DNA of 64,000 nucleotides from Parasalinivibrio latis (GTDB lineage: Bacteria; Pseudomonadota; Gammaproteobacteria; Enterobacterales; Vibrionaceae), in contig NZ_CP098812.1 in NCBI RefSeq assembly GCF_036825535.1, positions 2,728,001-2,792,000 of the forward strand, read 5' to 3'. This document shows, in pieces, positions 37,927 through 44,955 of the stretch (its first letter is position 1; each line of letters opens with the position of its first letter). The translations under genes and the position numbers were made by a program. The notes beneath the pieces were generated by a model, which saw only the letters and a program-made list of their open reading frames with translations, made no database searches and was not told the origin of the DNA.

Positions 37927-38015
37927 AATGTTCTGTTTTTTAATGAATATTATTCTTATATTTTTCAGATAAACCAACAGGCTTGACTGTTGGCTTTAAA
38001 TTGACTTTCTACAAC

Positions 38016-40169
38016 TTATTTATAGCTGTAGTTGTAATAGCCATAATTTCCATAGCTACTACTTGCCTTACGCAATACTGCATTCAGAATAAAACCTTTT
38101 ACCTCAACACCGCTTTGCTCAAATCGGTTGCGGGTTACTTCTATCTCTTTTACAGCATTTTGACCAAAACGGCCGACTAGTAGTGTCGTTCCCGCCATTG
38201 CACCCACAATAGCTGGGTCAGTTACTGCCAGAATTGGCGGTGTATCAATTACCACCAAATCATAGTTCTCTGATGCCCACTCCATTAACGCTTTCATACG
38301 TGGGTGCATTAAAAGTTCTGACGGGTTAGGTGGAATTTTACCACGGCTGATAAAGTCGAGATTTTCCAGCCCAGTTGGCTTAACTGCACTTTCTTTATCT
38401 AATTTCCCTGAAAGGATATCAGACAGACCATTATCCCACTGTTGACCGAATAAGCGCTGCATATAGCCTTTGCGCATGTCACCATCAATGATTAGTACAC
38501 GTTGCCCACTTTTTGCAATTACCGCTGCCATATTGGCTGAGATAAACGACTTACCTATACCTGGGCTTGGGCCAGAAATCATCAGTATGTTATTTTTCGC
38601 TTCCATCATGGCAAAGTGCAGACTGGTACGCAGTCCACGTAGTGCCTCGATGGATAAGTCTGCTGGGTTTGCTTCCGCCAACAAGACATCTTTTAACAAA
38701 GGCTGTTTAAGACGCTTGGCTTTTTTGTCCAACTCAATTTGAAGGTCGGACATAGGTACACTTGCGTAAACAGGTAAGCCAATTGCTTCAATGTCTTCTG
38801 GGTTTTCAACCCCTCTGTGGAATGCGGCTTTTAACAGCGCAATACCAACGGTCATCATGCCACCCAGCAAAGTCGCCAGTACTACGATTAGAGGCTTCTT
38901 GGGTTTAACCGGTTTTGAATAGCTCTGTGCATGATCGATAATACGAACATTACCCACTGTACCGGCTTTTACAATTGCCAATTCCTGTACTTTATTTAGA
39001 AGTTGAATGTAAATCTGCTGGTTTACTTCAACGTCACGGGTTAATCGCAGTACTTCTCGCTGGGTTTTAGGAAGTTTTTGCGCCTGGGCATCCAGTCGCT
39101 TCTTTTCACCCAAGAGTGTTTGGCGTTTATCCAATAACGCAACATATGCCGGGTGTTCTTTGGTAAAGCGTTGGGCCAGTTCACTTTCTTTGAAAGTCAG
39201 TTCATTAAGCTGCTTCTCAAGTTGGATCATTGTGTCCAAGGTTGCTTTTGCTTCAAGGCCCAGATCAACAGAGTCATTAGCCTGTCGGAAGTGATTCAGC
39301 TTGTCTTCTGCGGTTGTCAGCGTAACTTTAATTTCTGGTAACTGCTTTCGAAGAAATTCCAAGCTCTTCTCTGCTTCAGCGGAATTACGCTCTACATTTT
39401 GTAGAAAGTAGTTCTCGGCGATGTCATTTAGAATTGCCACAATCTGATTACGGTTCTCACCCTGGTAAGTCAGTGCCAACATACCTGTCTGTTTTCCGCG
39501 CTCGCTGACAGACAGGTTTTGCTGAATGGACTGAATGGCATCCAACTCAGAACGCTTGCTGACGGTAAAGCTGTCACCCGCTTTACCTTTTAGGTCAGTA
39601 ACAAATAAGCTGAATTCCCCATGTTGCGCCAGTGCTCCCGCTTTGCCCTTCAGTATCTCTTTACCTTCCTTGCTTTCCAGCAAATAAGTTCCTGCTTCCG
39701 GATTTTCAATGGTCAGGATAAAAACAGGCTGGTTGTAATAAGCAGGTACATTAAAACGGCTAATCGCAATATGGTCTTCCTCACCCATTAATCTGGCGAG
39801 ACCTTTACCAACCACAGGGAAGTAATTTGGTGTAGCTACTGTTGTCAGGTTAAATTTTTCAACTGTTTTACCCAACACCATTCGGGATTTAATCAGTTCA
39901 ATTTCAGTGGTTGCCGAGGACTCAGAAGCAAACAGCTCCCCCATATCCCCTACCAATGAAGAAATACCGCCGTTACTTTTCTGTTCTACCTGTATCAGCG
40001 CATCTGCCTTAAAAATTGGAGTTGCAAGCAGCGCATAGGCGACACCGATAAGTGCAAACAGGGTTGTTACCGCCAGAATCATCCAACGGTTATCCAATAA
40101 AATGCCAAACAGCTTACCGAGATCAATCTCGTCGTTGGCTGGGGAGGTTGAAGTTGTATTTATGGACAT
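38016..40169 (-). CDS. wzc: Polysaccharide co-polymerase / tyrosine autokinase
   Basis: 717 aa. N-terminal Wzz domain with two membrane helices (about residues 30-50 and 425-445), coiled-coil periplasmic part, then a BY-kinase: Walker A GPSPGIGKSFISANMA (about 535), Walker A' LIIDGDMRKGY, Walker B LVVIDTPP. The C terminus is a six-tyrosine tail SSYGNYGYYNYSYK for autophosphorylation, which Wzb reverses. Controls chain length and export with Wza. Confidence 0.97.
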   Translation of the reverse strand: MSINTTSTSPANDEIDLGKLFGILLDNRWMILAVTTLFALIGVAYALLATPIFKADALIQVEQKSNGGISSLVGDMGELFASESSATTEIELIKSRMVLGKTVEKFNLTTVATPNYFPVVGKGLARLMGEEDHIAISRFNVPAYYNQPVFILTIENPEAGTYLLESKEGKEILKGKAGALAQHGEFSLFVTDLKGKAGDSFTVSKRSELDAIQSIQQNLSVSERGKQTGMLALTYQGENRNQIVAILNDIAENYFLQNVERNSAEAEKSLEFLRKQLPEIKVTLTTAEDKLNHFRQANDSVDLGLEAKATLDTMIQLEKQLNELTFKESELAQRFTKEHPAYVALLDKRQTLLGEKKRLDAQAQKLPKTQREVLRLTRDVEVNQQIYIQLLNKVQELAIVKAGTVGNVRIIDHAQSYSKPVKPKKPLIVVLATLLGGMMTVGIALLKAAFHRGVENPEDIEAIGLPVYASVPMSDLQIELDKKAKRLKQPLLKDVLLAEANPADLSIEALRGLRTSLHFAMMEAKNNILMISGPSPGIGKSFISANMAAVIAKSGQRVLIIDGDMRKGYMQRLFGQQWDNGLSDILSGKLDKESAVKPTGLENLDFISRGKIPPNPSELLMHPRMKALMEWASENYDLVVIDTPPILAVTDPAIVGAMAGTTLLVGRFGQNAVKEIEVTRNRFEQSGVEVKGFILNAVLRKASSSYGNYGYYNYSYK

Positions 40170-40237
40170 GAGGTTTGAGTTACTCGTCGGTCGACAATCT
40201 GGAAATTGGGTTAATTAGGAGCAAAGTTGCGAGAATT

Positions 40238-40254
40238 GAGTGGTGAGTGGTGAG
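40238..40254 (+). repeat. Heptamer run (GAGTGGT)2
   Basis: Two GAGTGGT units then GAG in the wzb-wzc gap. The same gap at 40316-40346 carries a decayed 7-nt periodic run in the opposite orientation (CTC or CTT every 7 nt, five times). Confidence 0.7.
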
Positions 40255-40356
40255 ATTCCCACACATTCGCACCCGAATGCTGTTGCTTTACTATCACACT
40301 ACCGAAACTCTACATCTCGATACTCGTTACTCTTATCTCGCTACTTCTTCATCTTT

Positions 40357-40785
40357 TTAAATCTTCTTCGCCCATTCTTTTGCAGCTTGTTCGATTAGGT
40401 CGTAGGCGTAATCGAATGCTTCTTTGCTTTGGCGGTATGGGTCGGGGATATCTTTTTGTCCTATCCATTGACCGAACAACATGGTTTTACCGCGGGCTTC
40501 GGGGGCAATTTCTGTAATGGCCTGAATATGCTTTTTTTCCATTGCAAGGATAAGGTCATATTCCCGGCACAATTCGCTGGTTAGTTGCCGGGCTTCATGG
40601 CCTTCGAGGTTGATGCTGTGCTCGCCAGCGACCTGATTTGCCATCGCGTCAGCTGGTTTACCCACCAGCGCACCTACGCCGGCAGATTCAATGATTTTTT
40701 CCGGTTTCAGCGCCCTTAGCACTCTTTCACCGGTTGGCGAACGGCAAATGTTGCCGATGCAGACGATTAGTATTCGCTCAAACAT
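40357..40785 (-). CDS. wzb: Low-molecular-weight protein tyrosine phosphatase
   Basis: 142 aa (E. coli 147). P-loop CIGNICRSP (C-x5-R) near the N terminus and the general-acid IPDPYRQ near residue 116. Dephosphorylates the Wzc tyrosine tail. Flanked on both sides by heptamer repeats, so the wza-wzb-wzc genes are more widely spaced than in E. coli. Confidence 0.96.
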   Translation of the reverse strand: MFERILIVCIGNICRSPTGERVLRALKPEKIIESAGVGALVGKPADAMANQVAGEHSINLEGHEARQLTSELCREYDLILAMEKKHIQAITEIAPEARGKTMLFGQWIGQKDIPDPYRQSKEAFDYAYDLIEQAAKEWAKKI

Positions 40786-40810
40786 AAAGACTTATATTCA
40801 AAATATTCGT

Positions 40811-40848
40811 GAGTGGTGAGTGGTGAGTGGTGAGTGGTGAGTGGTGAG
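40811..40848 (+). repeat. Heptamer array (GAGTGGT)5
   Basis: Five perfect GAGTGGT units then GAG, 25 nt upstream of the wzb start codon, followed by AAATTTAGC. Confidence 0.95.
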
Positions 40849-40923
40849 AAATTTAGCAAGTTGAACTGATTTCACAACCATTCCGTTTGTCCCCATTACC
40901 CAACCACTCTTTATTCACTACTC

Positions 40924-41274
40924 TTATTTCAATTCTCGCTTTAGATGAGCAATCAGCCCACCCAGCATATTGCAAATTTCCAAAGCTTCAGCTTCGTAGC
41001 AACTGCATTTCTGCTGATCGAGATATCCAAAGCTACCTGCAAGTAGAATTTGAGTAGCGAGTTCTCCGCATGAACCTTTTGCAATATACAGAAATCTTAT
41101 GAAGTCTTTCTTTGAGCCTCTTTCTGCACCCTCTGCAATGTTGGAAGGTACAGAAACAGCTGACCGGCATATTTGGTCTTTGAATCCCCAGTCTTTACAA
41201 GCTCTCATTTCATAATGCACTTGTTGTGCCAAACGAAAGCTTCTTTGCCAAGTATCTAACTGTTTATAACCCAA
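40924..41274 (-). CDS. Four-helix-bundle protein (S23/23S-IVS family)
   Basis: 116 aa with a TTG start at 41274 and a GAGA ribosome site. YKQLDTWQRSFRLAQQVHYEM, FKDQICRSAVSVPSNIAEGA and GSCGELATQILLAG match the four-helix-bundle family first seen as proteins encoded in 23S rRNA intervening sequences. The family is common next to variable surface loci, but its function is unknown. It sits between wza and wzb and is read with them; it is not part of E. coli capsule operons. Confidence 0.85.
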   Translation of the reverse strand: MGYKQLDTWQRSFRLAQQVHYEMRACKDWGFKDQICRSAVSVPSNIAEGAERGSKKDFIRFLYIAKGSCGELATQILLAGSFGYLDQQKCSCYEAEALEICNMLGGLIAHLKRELK

Positions 41275-41299
41275 AGTTTTCTCTCTGCGTTTGCTTTCT

Positions 41300-41327
41300 C
41301 TCGCTACTCTAAACTCACTACTCGCTT
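41300..41327 (-). repeat. Decayed heptamer run between wza and the four-helix gene
   Basis: CTC recurs at exactly 7-nt steps at 41300, 41307, 41314 and 41321 (read on minus: GAGTAGT, GAGTTTA, GAGTAGC, GAG). Opposite orientation to the clean arrays. Confidence 0.5.
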
Positions 41328-41346
41328 CTATTTAGTCGCTTTGCGA

Positions 41347-42495
41347 CTATGGCCACGTCCTTACCCTTAACACACCTTCAGACAATTCGTTGAAGCCTGT
41401 GATGGTTGGCAGAAGCTGGCGGATAATGCGGTTCCAGCGGCTGATAGGGGCGGCGGTGACGTAAACGACATCATAAGGTTTGAGTTCAAACTCGGTGCCC
41501 ATAACCAGTGCGGTGGCGTCTTGCATGTTTAACTGGTAAATATTGGCCAGTTTGCTTTCTTTGTCTTTGTTGTTTTCAGCAATGTCTCCATTGCTGCGGA
41601 TAACGAAAACACCGGTGGCATCTGCTTCGAGCTGGTTCAGGCCTCCAACGGTACTGAGAGCCTCGGTCAGGCTCATACCGGTGCGATCGATTTTAAGCAT
41701 CTGTGGTTCTTTCACTTCCCCCATAACAAAGACTTTCTGAGAGTCATTGCGGGGAACATGGATAATGTCGCCATCTTTCAGCAAACGGTTTTGGGTCAGG
41801 TCACCTTTCTGAATCAGCGCATACAACGAAATATGTTGTTCCTTGCCGTTTCTCGTCAGGCTGACATTCTGCCAATCTGCATCTTTGGTAATGCCACCTG
41901 CGCGGTTTACAGCGTCAAGCAACGTCAGGGGGATATTTGTAATGGCCTGTGGACCCGGCTTGTCAATTTCACCCGATATGTAAGATTTTTGGGAACGGAA
42001 AGCGGCTACATTTACATCCACCTGAGGCTCTTCAATATATCGAGCAAGCTTTTTAGCAATGATGTCACGTACTTCGGTTACCGTTTTGCCTGCAACCGGT
42101 ACTTGGCCAATATACGGATAGAAAATCGTGCCGTCTGCATGTACCCAGTTACCGGCTTCTGCAGAGCTGCGGTAAGAGCCGGCAGGGATTGTCAGCTCCG
42201 GGTGATCCCAAATGGTTACATTAAGTACATCACCCGATCCTATATGGTACTCATAGCCAGCCATTTCTTTCTCAAGCAGAGGATTAGACTGGGTCTTCGG
42301 TGTTTTTTGCTCTTGCTTGAGAGTTTGGACCAAGGTTGGAGTGAGTGGGTAGATATCAACTCTTTGCGAAAGGTTGTCGCTGCTTTCTTCTTCCCAAATT
42401 GCTTGTTTGTCGCCTGTTGGCAAATAAGACCCAGGCATGGTACAGCCTGCAAGTGATACCGTTAATACTACGGCGGCAATAGTACGTTTTGGCAC
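41347..42495 (-). CDS. wza: Outer-membrane polysaccharide export lipoprotein
   Basis: 382 aa (E. coli 379). I place the start at GTG 42495, behind an AGGA ribosome site, giving MPKRTIAAVVLTVSLAGC with lipobox LAGC (Cys 18). The polysaccharide export domain YHIGSGDVLNVTIWDHPELT, SLBB-type repeats (VFVMGEVKEPQ, LTEALSTVGGLN) and a C-terminal amphipathic helix SRWNRIIRQLLPTITGF follow. The frame remains open through the heptamer array upstream to a TTG at 42636, so a longer product with a repeat-encoded N terminus is formally possible but would bury the signal peptide. Confidence 0.94.
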   Translation of the reverse strand: MPKRTIAAVVLTVSLAGCTMPGSYLPTGDKQAIWEEESSDNLSQRVDIYPLTPTLVQTLKQEQKTPKTQSNPLLEKEMAGYEYHIGSGDVLNVTIWDHPELTIPAGSYRSSAEAGNWVHADGTIFYPYIGQVPVAGKTVTEVRDIIAKKLARYIEEPQVDVNVAAFRSQKSYISGEIDKPGPQAITNIPLTLLDAVNRAGGITKDADWQNVSLTRNGKEQHISLYALIQKGDLTQNRLLKDGDIIHVPRNDSQKVFVMGEVKEPQMLKIDRTGMSLTEALSTVGGLNQLEADATGVFVIRSNGDIAENNKDKESKLANIYQLNMQDATALVMGTEFELKPYDVVYVTAAPISRWNRIIRQLLPTITGFNELSEGVLRVRTWP

Positions 42496-42520
42496 GAGTT
42501 GTCCTGCTTTTGATAATTGT

Positions 42521-42618
42521 GGGTACTGGGTACTGGGTACTGGGTACTGGGTACTGGGTACTGGGTACTGGGTACTGGGTACTGGGTACTGGGTACTGGG
42601 TACTGGGTACTGGGTACT
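42521..42618 (+). repeat. Heptamer array (GGGTACT)14 in the wza leader
   Basis: Fourteen perfect units, 25 nt upstream of the wza GTG and 98 nt downstream (in transcription) of ops. On the transcribed strand it reads CCCAGTA repeats, without a stop codon in any frame. Followed on the plus strand by GCAGAATTTTG and, 54 nt later, CCTAGG. Confidence 0.98.
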
Positions 42619-42716
42619 GCAGAATTTTGAGGGCAAATCCCTTTTTGTATAGCAATTCGCTTTTCTGCTTTTCCTAGGTTCTTCTCTTCCTTGAACCTGT
42701 ATCTCTCTCCTCCAGG

Positions 42717-42755
42717 CACGCTACCGCCCAGAGGTTTCGCTCCCCAATTGCGTAA
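42717..42755 (-). promoter_or_regulatory. JUMPStart with ops element upstream of wza
   Basis: Minus-strand 42729-42717 is GGGCGGTAGCGTG, an exact ops element, preceded by GGGGAGCGAAACCTCT, which follows the JUMPStart consensus. Places the wza-to-wecA capsule operon under RfaH-type antitermination, like the rml operon. 222 nt upstream of the wza start, with the heptamer array in between. Confidence 0.94.
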
Positions 42756-42922
42756 TTATTCATCTTGTGGATGTTGAGCGCCGCATTTATTGGCTTTCCT
42801 GTTACCCATTCACCCATCGGTGACAAAATAACCAGACAGCTCAAAATACAGCCACGTGAACGTTTCTGGATATGAAATTCTGGCGCATGATACATGTCTC
42901 ATTATTAAAAATGAAGAATGCA

Positions 42923-42951
42923 AATGTAGAATTAACAGGCTTATGAGGCAA
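42923..42951 (-). promoter_or_regulatory. Candidate promoter of the capsule operon
   Basis: Minus-strand TTGCCT (42951-42946) and TACATT (42928-42923) spaced by 17 nt, about 190 nt before ops. The wza-yjbE interval (about 500 nt) holds no gene and must contain both divergent promoters. No regulator site was recognised. Confidence 0.35.
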
Positions 42952-43113
42952 ATCAAGTTTCACTATTTAATGGTATGTAATTTCATCTGATGCGAACTAT
43001 TATTCAATAAGTAGCATTTACTTTATAGGCAAGTGAAAGTAGCCTATATTGCTGTCTGCCTGAAATGGAAGACACACATCGATGTGATATTCGCGTTTAA
43101 ACGGAGAATGTTT

Positions 43114-43419
43114 ATGAAGAAAACTGCAATTGCAATGCTGGCCGCATTGGCAATGAGCGGTACCGCAATGGCGGCAGAAACAGCTGGTGGTACTGCCGCA
43201 AGTAGTGGTACAGCCTCTACTTCAGCTACCGCAGCGACTACTACCACTACTGCATCTACCGGTGCAGCTGCCGGTGGTGCTGCCGCTGCTGGTGCCGCTG
43301 CTGGTACTGTAACGGCGACCGCTGTAGCTGTAAGTGCTGCTATTGTAGCTGGTGTTGCAGTAGCCGCTGGCTCTGACAGCCCTTCAACAACAACATCAGT
43401 AACTGCACCTACCAGTTAA
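43114..43419 (+). CDS. yjbE: YjbE/GfcA-like small secreted Ala/Thr/Ser-rich protein
   Basis: 101 aa from ATG 43114 behind GGAGA. Signal peptide MKKTAIAMLAALAMSGTAMA, then a low-complexity chain of Ala, Thr, Ser and Gly with a hydrophobic stretch (TVTATAVAVSAAIVAGVAVAAG). Similar in design and position to YjbE/GfcA, first gene of the yjbEFGH and gfc operons linked to exopolysaccharide or group 4 capsule. Function unknown; an upstream in-frame start at 43033 lacks a ribosome site. Confidence 0.7.
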   Translation: MKKTAIAMLAALAMSGTAMAAETAGGTAASSGTASTSATAATTTTTASTGAAAGGAAAAGAAAGTVTATAVAVSAAIVAGVAVAAGSDSPSTTTSVTAPTS

Positions 43420-43444
43420 GTCTTTACTGTTAAGGGATTACGTC

Positions 43445-43472
43445 AACAGCCGCCATCGTGCGGTTGTTTTTT
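43445..43472 (+). terminator. Terminator/attenuator between yjbE and yjbF
   Basis: Arms AACAGCCGC / GCGGTTGTT (one G-U pair) followed by TTTTT, 25 nt before yjbF. Would allow more yjbE than yjbFGH transcript. Confidence 0.75.
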
Positions 43473-43496
43473 ATCAACTAGCCATGTAGTTCTCCT

Positions 43497-44183
43497 ATGT
43501 CCCTCATTTATCGCCAAATTCAGTCTTTTTTATTGCTTGTGGCACTCTTTATTCTCCCTGGTTGCAGCCAAACCTCCAGTGACCTCTCTGACTCCTTTTC
43601 TTTAGCGTTATTTGGAACAAAAGACATTGCGGTTCCGGCTGAACGGATCAAAACACTGCCTTACGCCAGCATATATGTGAGACAGGGAAGCGGCCCGCGG
43701 GTATTTATGGTTCTCGGTTGGGCAGAAGGGAGGGATAGTCGACGATCACCTCAGCTCAAGTGGCTATCAGCCGGAGAGGAAATGATTGTGACAGAGGCAG
43801 GCCGAATCGTAAAAACGGTCAATCTGGGAAATGGGAACCTAAGCGCTACATATGCTGAACAACCAGACCCACTGTCACTAGGGCTCCTTAAAAATACCAC
43901 GCCTCTGACGTGGCAACACACATTGAATTGGCAACCTGGTTACCACTTTGGTTATAGCGCGATTTCAACATTTGAAAAAAAAGGCAACGAGTCGATCTTA
44001 ATCAATGGTCATTCAACGGATCTTCTACGTTTTGACGAGCAGGTATTTATCCCCTCTCTTGACGTCACCTATACAAATTCATATTGGCTGAACCCCCAGA
44101 GCGGTGAGGTGGTTTCCAGTCAGCAGACCCCGGCTCCGGGCATGGATGTCATCAAAATGACCATTTTGAAACCTTTCGCCTGA
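43497..44183 (+). CDS. yjbF: YjbF/GfcB-type lipoprotein
   Basis: 228 aa. Signal peptide with lipobox LPGC (Cys 23). Body shows YASIYVRQGSGPRVFMVLGWAEG and LKWLSAGEEMIVTEAGRIVKT, matching the YjbF/GfcB family of the capsule-secretion accessory operon. An outer-membrane lipoprotein of unknown exact role, thought to assist polysaccharide export with YjbG and YjbH. 10 nt before yjbG. Confidence 0.88.
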   Translation: MSLIYRQIQSFLLLVALFILPGCSQTSSDLSDSFSLALFGTKDIAVPAERIKTLPYASIYVRQGSGPRVFMVLGWAEGRDSRRSPQLKWLSAGEEMIVTEAGRIVKTVNLGNGNLSATYAEQPDPLSLGLLKNTTPLTWQHTLNWQPGYHFGYSAISTFEKKGNESILINGHSTDLLRFDEQVFIPSLDVTYTNSYWLNPQSGEVVSSQQTPAPGMDVIKMTILKPFA

Positions 44184-44193
44184 GGATACATTG

Positions 44194-44955
44194 ATGAGAT
44201 TTGTTCTATTTATCGGTGCACTTTTGGTAAGCATCCACCAGCCAGCTTTCGCTGAATCAACATCAATCAGAGCATATTACCCTGACCAGTCGGAAAACGA
44301 GACGTATCACTTTGATAGCGCTCCGAGGCTATCTAAAGCAGTCGAACAGGTTCTGTCTGAGCAGGGACATGAAATTTCTGATATTTACTGGACCGGTGCT
44401 GCACTTTTTGACTTGAATCTGGGCTCTCCCGAAAAACAGGACGTTCTCCTGGCAATTAAGCATGCAACGAAAAATTCAAAAGAGAGCGAACGTGCAAGTT
44501 GGACTGAATTAGGTTCCATGGTCCAAAACATGCATTTCGCCCATCGCGTTTTCATTCCTTTAGATCCTGATCTGACCCGGATATCCCCTTCAGACAATCC
44601 GTTACTCACTGGCAACTGGCAGATTACACTTCCCACTGTACCTCACTCAATCACAGTGCTTGGCAATGTTTCTCATCCAGGGAAATACACCTGGCAACAT
44701 AGAGCCAGTGCCTCATTTTATCTTGATGAGGCTGGAAGACTTCAACCCGACATATCAGATGTTTGGGTGATTCAGCCAGATGGCAACACCGATAAACACC
44801 CGGTTGCGTACTGGAATTTCCAGTTTAGTGAAGTTGCCCCCGGTGCAATTATCTATGTCCCATTCAAGCATACCGGTTCATTGTTCACTGTTGATACAAA
44901 CAGTGTTGACGTGAATCTACTGATTGTTGATTTATTAAGGAACAAACTGCCGTGA
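44194..44955 (+). CDS. yjbG: YjbG/GfcC-type periplasmic protein
   Basis: 253 aa from ATG 44194 (TTG one codon earlier). Signal peptide MRFVLFIGALLVSIHQPAFA. Contains VTVLGNVSHPGKYTW-like SLBB/beta-grasp sequence (ITVLGNVSHPGKYTWQHRA) and RVFIPLDPDLTRI, typical of GfcC, whose structure has two beta-grasp domains resembling those of Wza. Ends with GTGA overlap into yjbH. Confidence 0.88.
   Translation: MRFVLFIGALLVSIHQPAFAESTSIRAYYPDQSENETYHFDSAPRLSKAVEQVLSEQGHEISDIYWTGAALFDLNLGSPEKQDVLLAIKHATKNSKESERASWTELGSMVQNMHFAHRVFIPLDPDLTRISPSDNPLLTGNWQITLPTVPHSITVLGNVSHPGKYTWQHRASASFYLDEAGRLQPDISDVWVIQPDGNTDKHPVAYWNFQFSEVAPGAIIYVPFKHTGSLFTVDTNSVDVNLLIVDLLRNKLP

Noticed and set aside
37780..37977. 66-residue N-terminal extension of wecB
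   Set aside because: WecB homologues start at MTKKRVLTVFGTRPE; the extension covers a palindrome and the wzc terminator region.
42521..42618. CRISPR array
   Set aside because: Units are contiguous 7-mers with no spacers and no cas genes nearby.
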